Source: Apiotrichum sp. Y4204
Taxonomy: Eukaryota; Basidiomycota; Tremellomycetes; Trichosporonales; Trichosporonaceae
Length of the DNA: 64,000 nucleotides
Reading direction: 5' to 3'
Assembly (NCBI GenBank): GCA_025531455.1
Contig: JAMYHL010000053.1
Location: 282,613-346,612, forward strand
A program made the position numbers and the translations under genes. Position 1 is the first letter of the stretch, and each line of letters opens with the position of its first letter. Below the pieces are notes generated by a model that was not told the origin of the DNA, made no database searches, and saw nothing but the letters and a program-made list of their open reading frames with translations. This document shows positions 1 through 10,027 of this stretch, one piece after another.

Positions 1-285
1 GCATGGTCTGGGAGAGTCAGTGCTGTTCGGCTACGCCCACTTCCGGACCTACCTCGTACATGCGCTTGGTGATCGCGACGCCGTGCTCGGCGAGGACGGG
101 GGCCGTGGCGAGGACACCGGCGCGGTGTGCGTCCGTGAGGGGCACGACATCGGCGGGGATGGACGGGGCGGCAGCGGCCGAGGCCATCATCCTGTTGTCA
201 GCTGTGGAAATGGCGACAGGACGTACCGGGACTGGGAGCGGAGGCCGCGCGCAACGGGGCGCAGGAGGGAGGCGCGGAGGAACAT
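1..285 (-). CDS. Flavohemoglobin (nitric oxide dioxygenase), 5' part, truncated at window edge
   Basis: Only the N-terminal part of the globin domain is present. Exon 53-191 encodes PLTDAHRAGVLATAPVLAEH followed by GVAITKRMYE, and the next exon (from position 7 leftwards) begins T-M, matching the start of flavohemoglobins, which use heme, FAD and NADH to convert nitric oxide to nitrate. The intron at 8-52 has a GTAGGT donor and a CTGAC branch site. Two starts are possible. ATG at 190 gives a cytosolic protein. ATG at 285 opens a frame beginning MFLRASLLRPVARG; if the 35-nt segment 192-226 (GTACGT donor, CTGAC branch, CAG acceptor) is removed, this Arg-rich, acid-free leader joins in frame to the ATG at 190 and resembles a mitochondrial presequence. 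Without splicing, the leader frame stops at a TGA overlapping the downstream ATG. A TATAAA at 350-355 suits the upstream start. Family assignment rests on about 66 residues. Confidence 0.72.
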
Positions 286-349
286 TGTGGTGCTTGTTTG
301 GCGAGGGGAGATTAGATTGTGGGGGAGGTCGATACGTCTCGCCTCAAGA

Positions 350-355
350 TTTATA
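350..355 (-). promoter_or_regulatory. TATA box of the flavohemoglobin gene
   Basis: TATAAA on the minus strand, 65-70 nt upstream of the ATG at 285 and about 160 nt upstream of the ATG at 190. The spacing favours transcripts that include the upstream ATG. Confidence 0.5.
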
Positions 356-2798
356 CTCCAGTGCCTTCTCACAACCCGAAGGTCTCATGTACTCCGACTT
401 TGTCTCTTCTCAAAGGACATGCATAAGCAGCGCACTTTGGCTCGGGCAATTCCCAATGTCGGGTCCACCCGGAACCGTGGACGCGAGCATATGGCGCCCT
501 ATTGTTGCAGCGGAACGGGGACGATGCGGTGGGTAGGGCACGCCAGAACGCGGCCCGCGGCCCTGGTGCTCTACATCTGTGATCTGTGGCTCCGTATCTG
601 TGATCTGTGATCTGATATCTGTATACTGTGGCTGCGGCAAGTGACATTGCGGAACAATAGGAAATGTCCACAACAGCGAGAGAGAAAAAAAATGAGGCGA
701 CGGTCGGCGTCGGATAATAACTCAGACCCAGGGCAATGTCTCAGGGCACAGGGCAGAGAACAACAACAATAGACGGCTGCTGACTGGCTGCAAGGCTGGT
801 GCGCCGCATCACGGCCTCACAGTCCACATGTGATGGCCTCGTCGCCTGATCCTCATCTCTCACCTTCCGACCTTCCAGTCTGGTCATGTATTGAGGGCCC
901 ACTCTGACCCCACTATTGCTGCATGACTTCCCCCTCGCGGCGACGGACGGTGAGTATCGGCCGCGCAACGCTTCTTCTGTGTGTGTGATCCGCGCCCTGG
1001 ATCGCGGAATGTACAAAATTCTGGTACTAGATGCGAAGTGAGCCGACATATGGGACTGGTACTGGGGAACGGACACGGACAACCCTATGGAACGTGTACG
1101 GCCTCGATACTCGAAGCCGGGAACGTCGGACCAAGAGGCATCAGAGGCCTCGGGCCTCGGGTCTCGGGCCTCGTTCGCGCGTTCGTCTGTTCCATGGTCC
1201 GTAGCACCCGTCGGGTCTTGGGTCGTCGTCCGAAACCCCTCGCAAGGCGTTGGCGTTCAAGCGTCAAGCCAGGTCCGAGCGCAAGCGCCTCAGAACGGAG
1301 AAAGAGAACAGCAGATGAAGAGCGAGAACGAGACTGAAAGGGGGGAACAGCAGCACTCGAGCCACAACAACACTGTTCCATCGCGCCACTGGCTGCTGGC
1401 CCCACTGTACTGTACTCTGGAAAAGCCAATCGCCGCCCTGCGATTTGCCCACCGCCACCGCCGCCGCCACACACGTCGGCGCCGCAGCTATTTCAAGCCA
1501 GCCCGTTTCAGACGACGCTCGGACTCACTTCGGGGTACTGCCCCACTGGCCGACGCCGCTCGCCGCGGGCCTGTCAAGTCGTTTACTTCGTGCTTCGTTT
1601 AGGGCGTGGCTTCCCTTCAGCGACGACCACAGACTGCGCGGAATGCTGTATTTGGACAAGGACATGGGATGGGGGACAGTCGGCGAGATTCGGCTCGATC
1701 GCGACGCCAACACCATGGGCTCACACTCTGACACTCCGACTCGGACGCGCTACCACCTGCCAAGGATGTTGATAGGTGGGCGCGAGGCCGTTCCGGAAGG
1801 ATTCCAGCGACGCGGTGCGCGGTGCATATTCGCAATGCATAGCTGCTGTTTGGGATATGGTTAGTAAGCCCCGGGAGATATCGCGATCTCGACGTCTCGT
1901 CGAGCTGCGGCGAGGCACGGCGAGGCCGAAACCGCCGTAGTGCCGGGGATTGGAGTGATCTGCGCGGTACCGTTAAGATATTCGCACTGTAGATCCGGAG
2001 AAAATAAAGCTGGGGCAGCGCAGAACTACAACTACAACGTTGCAGACTGACGGTTACCACTTGTTGCAGGCGGACGGCACTTGGGCAAGTGGTGACTGTC
2101 ACCTGTCGTAAGTGCACAGTGTGTACAGTGTCGAACATGTCGAACAAAGGACATGGCGTCCATTGTTCCTCACCCCGCGCGGGGATGTCGCACTCACTTG
2201 CCCCGCAGCGCTGCCGCCGGCACCTGTCTCGCCCTCTGAGGCGGCAACGGCCGCGCCGGCGAAGTACACAGGTCCAGTACCCCACTCCCGGGTCCTAGCT
2301 CACCTGAGTCACCTGGGTCGGCGGTGCCGTAACGCGGCAAAGGGAACAATAGGCAGACATTGTTCGTGCGTTTCGCGTGCGTCGTGCGTCGCATCCTGCC
2401 GGCGTCGTACAAACGCGGAGAACGTCATTGAATCAGTGGTGGACGGTGGTGGTGGCCATGAGATGCTCCATGCAGCTGACAGCGGCTCTACACGGCTGCA
2501 TTGCTAGCAGTGCCGCCCTTCAGAACCATCACTGACTCGACTCTCCCGTAACTTCTTTGTAGTTTTTCGTGTTCTTGGCCCTGTCTCGGAGCGGCGTTGG
2601 CTGCGAGGCACCACTAACTCGAGCACGTGCGGGCATTCCTCCGTGCTCCGAGCTCCATGCCTCCGCTCACCACTGTTCTTGCATTCCAGTCACGGCGACG
2701 CGACGGGCAGCGGGCGGTGGGGATGGGGATTGAGGCGGATCGTGAGATGTTGGAAGGTATGCGTGCCGTACAGGGGGTGAAGACCGGAGAGAGGGGTT

Positions 2799-2799
<1 letters not shown>

Positions 2800-2841
<42 letters not shown>
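2800..2841. repeat. Poly-T homopolymer, 42 nt
   Basis: An uninterrupted run of T. It could be the A-tail of a retroposed sequence inserted on the minus strand with its body to the right. I found neither a target-site duplication nor a recognisable body, so this stays a simple repeat. Confidence 0.9.
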
Positions 2842-2843
<2 letters not shown>

Positions 2844-3393
2844 ACCGATTTTGCTTGCTACTTCGGTACGCAATCCTTTTCTGACATGAACTCTGGACAC
2901 GGAATAGAGTGATAACTGTGTGGGGTGCGGGCTATATTTTGTTATCGAGCCTCCGAGCTCTGAGCTGGAGGTGAAAGTAGTGCCACTGACAACGACATGA
3001 GACGACGCACTGGAACGTCGACCGGGTGAGCAACTTGGTACAATCGGTGATACCGAAGCTACGGCGCCTTTTGCGCTCTGGACGTCGTAAATACAGCCGC
3101 AACTGCTGGAAGACACTACCGGAGACACTGGCTCAGCTGCCGAGATGCGGAGCTGGTACATGTGTGGCGTGCCCTCTACACCGCCACTCGCTGCCCTTCT
3201 CGCCTTTTGTCGCTCAATTCTCGCCAGATTGCTTCTCCTTCGACGTTTCCAAGCACCTCGGCACATTGATCCACCTCCCACGCGCACGCTCAGCGCACGA
3301 TACCCCGCACAGCGCCTCCCAGACCGCCGGGAGCGGCGCCCGCGGCAGCAGCGACTTTCGTCCGTATATCAGTCTTCGCTAGTATATCGGTAG

Positions 3394-3631
3394 CATTTAC
3401 GTACGAGTTGGTGTGTGGCGTCCGGACGTGTTTTGTGTGTGGACGTGGACGTCCGAGGGTAAATCATTCCTGGACCCACACAGGATTCTCGTCAGCCAAA
3501 ATTCCCAAATTAGGTGTACTTTTAGTAAGGCGTTGTTAATGCATTAAAAATTACGTGGATTTTTGCCGCATGGGTCTTCCGGCCCCATCGCCACCCTTGA
3601 GCAATATGCATTTGACGTACGAGATGGTGTG
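3394..3631 (+). repeat. Pair of imperfect direct repeats upstream of the Crypton gene
   Basis: CATTTACGTACGAGTTGGTG at 3394 recurs as CATTTGACGTACGAGATGG at 3609, about 215 nt apart, with one indel and one substitution in 22-23 nt. Both copies contain the palindrome ACGTACG(A). They could be recombinase-binding sites near the element's left end, or chance. Confidence 0.45.
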
Positions 3632-3793
3632 GATCATGTCGGATCGTCGTTTGGGGCCGTTGGGCCGTTTGTTTGTGTGTGCTCTGCTCTCCATCCCACA
3701 CATCACCCCACACACACCACCTTTACTGTGGCAAACCCACCCCATTGACACTCTCAATCAGACCGGCCCGCTCGTTCTCCCCTCGTTTGAGCA

Positions 3794-6700
3794 ATGGCGT
3801 CGGCACGCGAAAGCTCCGTCGCCGGGGCGGGGGCGGGCTCGGACGGTGGTGGCGACAGGCCATCCACCTTGGCTGTTTTTCCCACGCGCAATACCCGGAG
3901 CAGGAGCAGGAGTACAGTTCCCGAAGGGGCGCCGGCGACGACGGCGGCAACGACTACTACAACAACGATGACCACGACGACCACGACGACGATGACGAAG
4001 AAGCGGTCGAGGACGACGATCGCCAAGGACAAGGCCAATACGGCCCCGGCGGCGACGGGGGCGACAGCGGTGGCGCCGCCTGTCGTGGCGGCGGCCTCGA
4101 CGACTATCTTATCGGCCGACTCGACCCCAACCGCAACGCCCCCGCCTCTGGCGCCGGAGTCGTCCGTAAACACAGCGGCGGCCAAGGCGAAGAGGACCGC
4201 GGGCCCACCCAAGCCTCGCCAGCCGAAGCGCAAGGGCGGACCTGGAAAACGGCCCACCCCTAGGGTGGTGGTGGTACGTTCGGATGACAACGACAGCTCC
4301 GAAGACCCATTGCGCAACAGCGACGACGATGACGACGACTCGTCCCAGCCAAGCGTCAGCCAGAGGGAGTTGGCCGAGTTGGAGAACCTCATCCTTCAAG
4401 GCAATCAGGTCCAAGATCCCGTCAGAGCAGACGGAGACGGAGATGATGTGGCCGGCACCATGAGCGACCAACACAAACGCCATAGAAAAATGATCCTGTC
4501 CTTCATTGAGGAGTCCAAACTCGCCTATACTACCCGGGCCAGCTACACCCCGTATGTCAAGAAGTTCGCCAAATACTGCGATGACCAATGGGGAGGGGAC
4601 AGACTGGTCGATGGCAGTAAGTAGCTGCAGAATGTGCTCTAGAACAGGCGACATGCAAGTTGCAGTTGGGGCAAACCTCGGCGTGGGGACTCGCGCCGGG
4701 ATCGCCCGGGTTGAGCCGGGATCACCGGATCCCCGGCGGCGGCTTCTCCCAGCGCGGCCGCTGCTATCCGTATCCGAGATAACGGGGTCAACTCCAACCA
4801 GGCTGGCCGCAACGACGAAGAGACATGGCTGACTCTGGGTTTGCAGCCAAGCTTCTTGGCTTCTTGGAATCTGAGCGGCTCCGACATTTGCATGCCAATC
4901 ACACCCTCGCTGATTCCACGATCGGGATCGCCAAGTCGGCCGTCATATGGATATGGCAATGTCAAGGTCACGCCGGGACCAACCGATTACCGACGCCGGA
5001 AGACAGGGCGGCCATCCAAGCAATGATGAAAAGTTACCGACGAGAGACGGCCAAGATGCGCCAGGTCACTATGAGCTCCAAGCGAACCGGCAGTCTCATG
5101 GCCAACTACGTTCCCTTCAAGGACATCGTGAAGCTCCAGGAATCCTTCGTTTTCAACAAAGACGACAACCGGCGGAACTCCGCTGTGTCTCTAACCTCGA
5201 CCTTTGGCCATCGTTGCGCCTTCTTGCTCACCTATGGTGGCACCCTTCGCATCAATGACGTCGGCACCCTCAGTTGGTCGGACTTTTGCTATTTCCACCT
5301 TGACACGGTCGCAGGCCCCTCCCGGAACGAGCTCATGGTGCTAACTCTTAAGGAGGGGAAGACAAACCAACGCGGTAACCTGCTTCGAACCGGAATACTG
5401 CGACACCGCGACGTGGAGATGTGTGCGACCGGCGCTACCGCCCTCTACCTCTTCTGTCTCTTCAACTATCTGGGCCACAGTTTCCCGGATCTCCGAGACG
5501 CCCATACTTGGTTCTATCGTAAACTCATTCAGGTCGTCGGCAAGGCCAACAAGAGGCGCAAGGTTCACGGTGGTCGGGACGTCGTGGCCCCCAACGATTT
5601 CAACAAACGAACGACCAGCCGCCGACGCGCTGATGATGACGGCGATGATATCGATGATGGCGACAATCCCGACGGCGATGACGATACCGCCACGCTACAA
5701 GCCAGCTTGTCAACTCTGCGACCCCAGATGGGATCATACCGGGACCCCTCCATTGTCAGGCAGGACGAAGATGCCGACTTCGACCCCGCCAGTATAGACG
5801 TGCAGACTGTGGCGATGGCTGCCAACGGGGCGCGGTTCGAGCTGCCGCCGTCCTTGGTCAACAACCCAAAGAGCAAGGCCCCGCGGTCGAGGTTTCAAGA
5901 ATTCCGGAACGGCATGCAAACCAGACTGGATCATATCGCGGACCTTCCCGGTTCCCAAGGCATGGGCCGAGACTCCTTCTACCAAGGGTTTGCCAGGGCG
6001 TTCGCAGAAACCGACGTCAACACGGGGGGCAGGACAACTCACATTGGTCGAGGCGCATCGGCTGCCTATGTGCTCGCCAACTCCCATAGTACCGCAGGTC
6101 TCGAGGGGGAGATGCGTCGTCACGGACATTGGAACCATGGTGATGTTCTCACTCAGCATTACGGCAACCCGTTTCCCATGGGGGCCATTCGGACGATCGC
6201 CGGTTTCAACGGCAGTGAGGAGCTGTCATTTTGGATACCTCGCGACATGCTGGAGCCGCCCAAGGAACTTCTCGAACAGATCTACCCAGGATTGGATAAC
6301 CCGTACAGCGGACCAGGTGTAGAAGCGATCGGCGTGGGTCCTCATGAAGATACCGAGCACCTGGTTGAGTTCCTCCGCTATCTTCGTCGGGTGTTCTTGC
6401 AAGACTCAGTCTTCCTCAAGGATCGGTGGCCCCACCTCGGCATCTGGGAGTTGCCTTTGTTCGCCACCCCGTCCTATCTCTCGTTCGCCTCTCAGCTCCG
6501 TCAAGCAGTGGACGAGGCCAAGGGGAGGGTCAATCCAACGGTCGACACACGACTCAATCTTGTCGCCCCGATGATCAAGGCGGCCATTGAGGCCACCGCG
6601 AAGAAGCTGCTGGACGATCTGAGTCGATTCCGGGATGACCTCAACAGCAGTGATCAATACCACAGAGAGTTTGAGAATGTCTTCCGCAGTGTGGTTGAGG

Positions 6701-7926
6701 CCAACTTCGAAGCGTTGTTCCATAGCAACAACGCGATCCGAAACGGTATAGCGGTAGCCTACACCGCCATGCAATCCCAACCCTCCGGCGGCTTGTCGAC
6801 ACCCTTGCCCACTGCCGATCGTGGCGAGCGAGAAACAAGGTCAATCTCCCGGGAACGCCCGGGATCACCGGATCCCCGGGGGTCTGAGGCAACCAGAGAT
6901 CCTCCAGGTGCTCCAAGCAAGGGGTCGGACACCCGTGACTCGCCCGGCACCTTAGCCCCAGCGGCAGAACTGGGCCTCCAGCCGATCCGTGCGGTCCGGC
7001 TGGACGAGACATTGACATTGCAGCCAACAAGTTCCACACCCAGCTCGTCCTCCTGCCAGTCGCAAGCCCCCAAGCGTCACAACTATCCCCGACACGGCTT
7101 GAACAGAAACACCGCGACAGTGATCGAGCTCTACAATGAATGGTTTATCGAGCAGCCCACGATCGAGACTCTCATGGGATTGTATGGCTCGCGTTGGTGT
7201 CAAGAAGAGGGCGGCGCAAGAAAGTTCCTCAACCGTCGCTCACATGTGATCCGCCGGATAAAGCTTCATCCCGACTTCACTTCCCATCCCCGTCGTGCCG
7301 CAGACGCCGTTGAGGAAGAGCGGCTTTATTACAACGAGATGTCTCTGTCAATGATGGCAGACCTTCTAGATTCAAAAGGACGTTGGAAAGACGATCCCGT
7401 CACGACGAAGAAGCTCCGTCAACTCTGTGAAGCTCGAGATGTCCCCTACCCCTTCAAAGGCACCGCCTTCATCGAGGGCACGGCGAAGCGCAAGGCCCCA
7501 CCTGTCCAATTCCCGAAGCCGAGCCATCCGGTGATCAGGACCAGTGCTAATGCCTCTTCTCAGCCTGGTCCTTCCCAGACCCAGACTCGAGCCCCACCGG
7601 TAGAACCACAACCACCGAGGCCGACACCGAGGCCGACGTCCCAGACCCAGTCGGGCCCTGCCGGTCCCCAATTACCGCCACCAAGGCCGAGGCCGACCGC
7701 CGCAACCGCAACACGACAATCGACACAACCGTCCGCGCCGAGGGCCGACGGGACACCGACTCAACCGTCCACTCAATCTCCACATGCCACTTCGACTGCT
7801 GCTCCCGCTCCGGTTCCCGCCCCCGCCCACCGTCGTCGTCCCATCCAGCACCGTCGACCCCGACCACCCAACCCGGTTGATGAACTGCCTCCAGTGGTCG
7901 GTTCGCTGCCACCATCCGCAAGTTAG
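3794..7926 (+). CDS. Crypton tyrosine recombinase with C-terminal GCR1_C domain
   Basis: Two exons (3794-4616 and 4847-7926) join in frame (GGC A | CC AAG) to give 1,300 aa. The intron has a GTAAGT donor and CTGAC...TTTGCAG end, and at 230 nt is long for this genome. Residues 1-215 are Thr/Asp/Ala-rich and disordered. Residues about 220-340 look like a core-binding domain. The catalytic domain keeps all tyrosine-recombinase signatures: Arg409 in GGTLRINDV, the KEGKTNQRGN hairpin, HxxR at 673-676 (HIGR), GHW at 701-703, and the nucleophile Tyr713 in QHYG. Residues about 1019-1085 (VIELYNEWFIEQPTIETLM, then RWCQEEGGARKFLNRR) match the GCR1_C DNA-binding fold found in Cryptons. The tail is Pro/Thr/Gln-rich. 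There are no stops or frameshifts, so the gene may be active. A shorter protein starting at the ATG at 4825, inside the intron, is possible but would lose the core-binding half. Confidence 0.85.
4716..4736. repeat. 21-nt repeat in the Crypton intron (copy 1)
   Basis: The core GGGATCACCGGATCCC is an inverted repeat (GGGATC / GATCCC) with a 4-nt spacer. The same 21 nt occur in the second exon at 6859-6879. The surrounding intron has further CCGGG-type copies. Confidence 0.7.
6859..6879. repeat. 21-nt repeat in the Crypton coding region (copy 2)
   Basis: Identical over 21 nt to 4716-4736. Here it is translated as part of the disordered linker (RPGSPDPRG) between the recombinase and GCR1_C domains, a place that tolerates insertion. 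Confidence 0.7.
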
Positions 7927-8090
7927 TGGTGCTTGCAATGCAGTGGGTTCTTGAGGTGTTGGGTTCTCTCTGCCACTCGGCTGCCACACCTCCACCCGAT
8001 ACACACACCCTCGCCCCAGAGGGGACAATACAGTCCGTTGGGGCAGTACGGCTCGCACTCTCGCAGCCTCGTAGGCCGGGCGTCAGGCTC

Positions 8091-8098
8091 TATATAAG
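8091..8098 (+). promoter_or_regulatory. TATA box of cysteine-motif gene 1
   Basis: TATATAAG, 139 nt before the ATG at 8230, followed by a block (GACCGTCCGTTCCCACCACT) nearly identical to the one after the TATA box of gene 2. A (CCA)n tract fills 8166-8228 up to the start codon. Confidence 0.65.
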
Positions 8099-8165
8099 AC
8101 CGTCCGTTCCCACCACTTTGCATTCTTCTCCATCATCCCATCCCATCCTTCTCGTCCTCCCTCGC

Positions 8166-8228
8166 CACCACCACCACCACCACTACCACCACCACCACCA
8201 CCACCACCATCACCACCACCACAACAAC
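8166..8228 (+). repeat. (CCA)n tract in the 5' leader of cysteine-motif gene 1
   Basis: Slightly interrupted CAC/CCA trinucleotide repeat directly before the ATG. A matching tract lies at about 9343-9380 before gene 2. Both are probably in the untranslated leader. Confidence 0.8.
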
Positions 8229-8229
8229 A

Positions 8230-8815
8230 ATGGCGTTCGCTCACCTCTTCTCCGTCGGGTACACCGTCCTCGCCCCGCCCGTCCGCACGTACTTTGCCTG
8301 GCAGGGCACCCCGGCGTCGGTCCTCTCCGTGAACCGAGCCGAGGATATCCTCCACCACCTCAGCTTCTGTACAGTGGAGAACGCCGAGGGGCCCATGCCC
8401 GTCCCCGACTTCCTCGAAGGCGACACTGTCCAAGGTGCCGCCCGGCATTTGGCGTGTGTCCTGTACTGGTCATTGCTTGGGAACAACATCCTTCCCTACC
8501 GCGAGACCCCCCACATTTGGGGCGACCAGGACGGGCACCCGATCAATGACTTTGAGACAAGGATCTGGCTGGTATGTTGTTCTACCTAGCGGATCGAATC
8601 TTCATATGGACTGACGTTCACAGGGGCTAAGCACCGTCCTGAGGAACCGGAGGTACCGGATCACCTGGCACCGTCGCGTGTGCCAGCCATGCGTCGATGC
8701 CGGTTGCGGCAATTGCCTGAATCAGGCGGACGACTGCAACGTCTTCCGTGGTCCGTGCTTCCGGTGCGCGGCGCACAACCTCGATTGCCCCTACGCGGAG
8801 GACGCGGAGTGGTGA
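8230..8815 (+). CDS. Small cysteine-motif protein 1 (unknown family, tandem paralogue)
   Basis: Exons 8230-8571 and 8624-8815 (GTATGT donor, CTGAC branch, CACAG acceptor) encode 177 aa. The N-terminal part contains VRTYFAWQGTPASVLS and ACVLYWSLLGNNILP, both repeated in gene 2. After the intron comes a C-terminal cysteine module: CQPC, GCGNC, then CFRCAAHNLDCP. The spacing resembles a zinc-binding site and loosely recalls the second half of Zn2Cys6 domains, but it is not a standard one. No signal peptide or membrane segment. I do not recognise the family. It starts 304 nt after the Crypton stop codon on the same strand, and a C-homopolymer (8877-8904) follows it. Confidence 0.75.
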
Positions 8816-9256
8816 GTGCCAGGGCCACATCCGCCCTCGGCCGCCGCCGCTGCCCGCACTACCTCCCCCGCTGTGGCCCCCCCCCCCCCCCCTTCCCCCC
8901 CCCCTTCGCGCCGGCCCCGCTCCTGGTCCTCGCCCGGCCTCCCTTCCCCGTTGTATATAAAGCACCGCAATGTAGCCAGTGAGCGTTTCCCGTGTACATG
9001 AGCATCATGCCGAACCACTGACCGTTGTCGCTAACCGTTTGCCACTGATCCGTTGGTCGTTCTCCCATGTCCGAGCGGGGAGGACGTACCATTCCCACGC
9101 CCCTTGTAATCGGCGGGGCGGCTCGGGATTGTGGCTTCCCCGAGAGTCGGCTCCACGACATTGAGGCCTCGAGGATCCTTTGGCACACACAACCAACACA
9201 ACACCACCTTGGGGCAGGTCGCACCGTCGCACCCTCGCAGCCTGGTCGAGGGGCTC

Positions 9257-9264
9257 TATATAAG
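9257..9264 (+). promoter_or_regulatory. TATA box of cysteine-motif gene 2
   Basis: TATATAAG, 132 nt before the ATG at 9389, in the same sequence context as the TATA box at 8091. Confidence 0.65.
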
Positions 9265-9388
9265 ACGGTCCGTTCCCACCACTTTGCACTCATGTCCTTT
9301 ATCCCATCCCATCCTTCACGTCTTCCTCCCCTCCAAGTTCAACACCACCACCACCACCACCACCACCACCACCACCAATACCACCGCC

Positions 9389-10027
9389 ATGTCCGAATTC
9401 ACGTCTGACGATGACAACTGGTCCGTTGGCAACGGCGCCAACGGCCCCAACGGCGGCAACGGCGGCAACGGCAGGACCTCGGACTCGGACTCGGACTCGG
9501 ACCGCTGGGGCCTCGGCCTACGCATGGTCGCCAACCTCTACCCCCGCGTCTACTTTGCGTGGGAAGGCCCCCCCACCACGGTCCTCTCGCAGGATCGGGT
9601 GGAGGAGGTCTTTAGGATCCTGGACCAAACTCCTCCCGGGTCCATGCCCTGGGCCCAGCACCCGATCCCCGACTTCCTCGATGGACGCAACCCTTCTCCG
9701 CGCCCGCGCTACCCAGTCTGCGTCATCTATTGGTCCCTTCTCGGCAACAATGTGCTCCCCGAACACCTTGAGACAATCCTTTGGCATGTAGGTTTTCCCA
9801 CCTGTTGTAAACTAACCGCTTCTCAGCGCCTCCATAACTACGAGCGTTCGGGCAACAATCAAGTCTATGAGCACGACCCTGTCTGCCAGCCGTGCCTCGA
9901 GGCCGGTAACGGCTCGTGCGGCAACCATGTCGAGAGCCACAACGGCCACGTCAAGGGAGGCTGCTTCCGTTGCGCCGCGTACAACATCGACTGCCCCAAG
10001 GCCAACCAACTGATTCGCCTTTGGTAG
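9389..10027 (+). CDS. Small cysteine-motif protein 2 (tandem paralogue of 8230-8815)
   Basis: The frame is open throughout, but 9788-9826 is a 39-nt intron (GTAGGT donor, CTAAC branch, CTCAG acceptor) at exactly the position of the intron in gene 1 (ETILWH| versus ETRIWL|). Spliced, it encodes 199 aa. The N-terminus has an Asn/Gly stretch and (SD)n. It shares PRVYFAWEGPPTTVLS and VCVIYWSLLGNNVLP with gene 1, and ends with CQPCLEAGNGSC...CFRCAAYNIDCP. Because the intron is a multiple of three without a stop, retention adds 13 residues including a Cys-Cys pair. Function unknown; probably metal binding through the terminal cysteines. Confidence 0.75.
   Translation: MSEFTSDDDNWSVGNGANGPNGGNGGNGRTSDSDSDSDRWGLGLRMVANLYPRVYFAWEGPPTTVLSQDRVEEVFRILDQTPPGSMPWAQHPIPDFLDGRNPSPRPRYPVCVIYWSLLGNNVLPEHLETILWHVGFPTCCKLTASQRLHNYERSGNNQVYEHDPVCQPCLEAGNGSCGNHVESHNGHVKGGCFRCAAYNIDCPKANQLIRLW

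Larger units (their letters stand above)
373..3793. other. Intergenic region without recognisable gene
   Basis: Open frames occur on both strands, but none shows a known motif, a splice-consistent extension or non-random composition. The stretch holds a short 'atctgtgatctg' repeat near 575-625, GGCCTCGGG repeats near 1145-1175, a 42-nt T run (2800-2841) and, just before the Crypton gene, a pair of imperfect 22-nt direct repeats (3394-3415 and 3609-3631). Confidence 0.5.
3794..7926 (+). mobile_element. Crypton DNA transposon, ends not resolved
   Basis: Cryptons mobilise by tyrosine recombinase and lack terminal inverted repeats, so their ends cannot be recognised from one copy. The coordinates given are the recombinase gene only. 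The element may begin as far left as the direct repeats at 3394-3631 and may extend right over the cysteine-motif genes to about 12.8 kb. Confidence 0.6.

Noticed and set aside
192..226. A 25-nt variant of the flavohemoglobin leader intron ending at the CCACAG before CTGAC
   Set aside because: It puts a TGA directly after the junction and is shorter than any other intron here; the 35-nt version keeps the frame.
2667..3287. 206-codon minus-strand frame crossing the T run
   Set aside because: It includes a poly-Lys stretch from the homopolymer and has no motif; chance frame.
3754..4392. Minus-strand frame with Val-rich stretches opposite the Crypton N-terminus
   Set aside because: It is the complement of the Thr/Asp repeat codons in the real gene.
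4825..7926. Crypton gene as a single exon starting at ATG 4825
   Set aside because: The upstream exon supplies a core-binding domain and joins in frame through a GTAAGT/CTGAC/CAG intron that ends just inside this frame.
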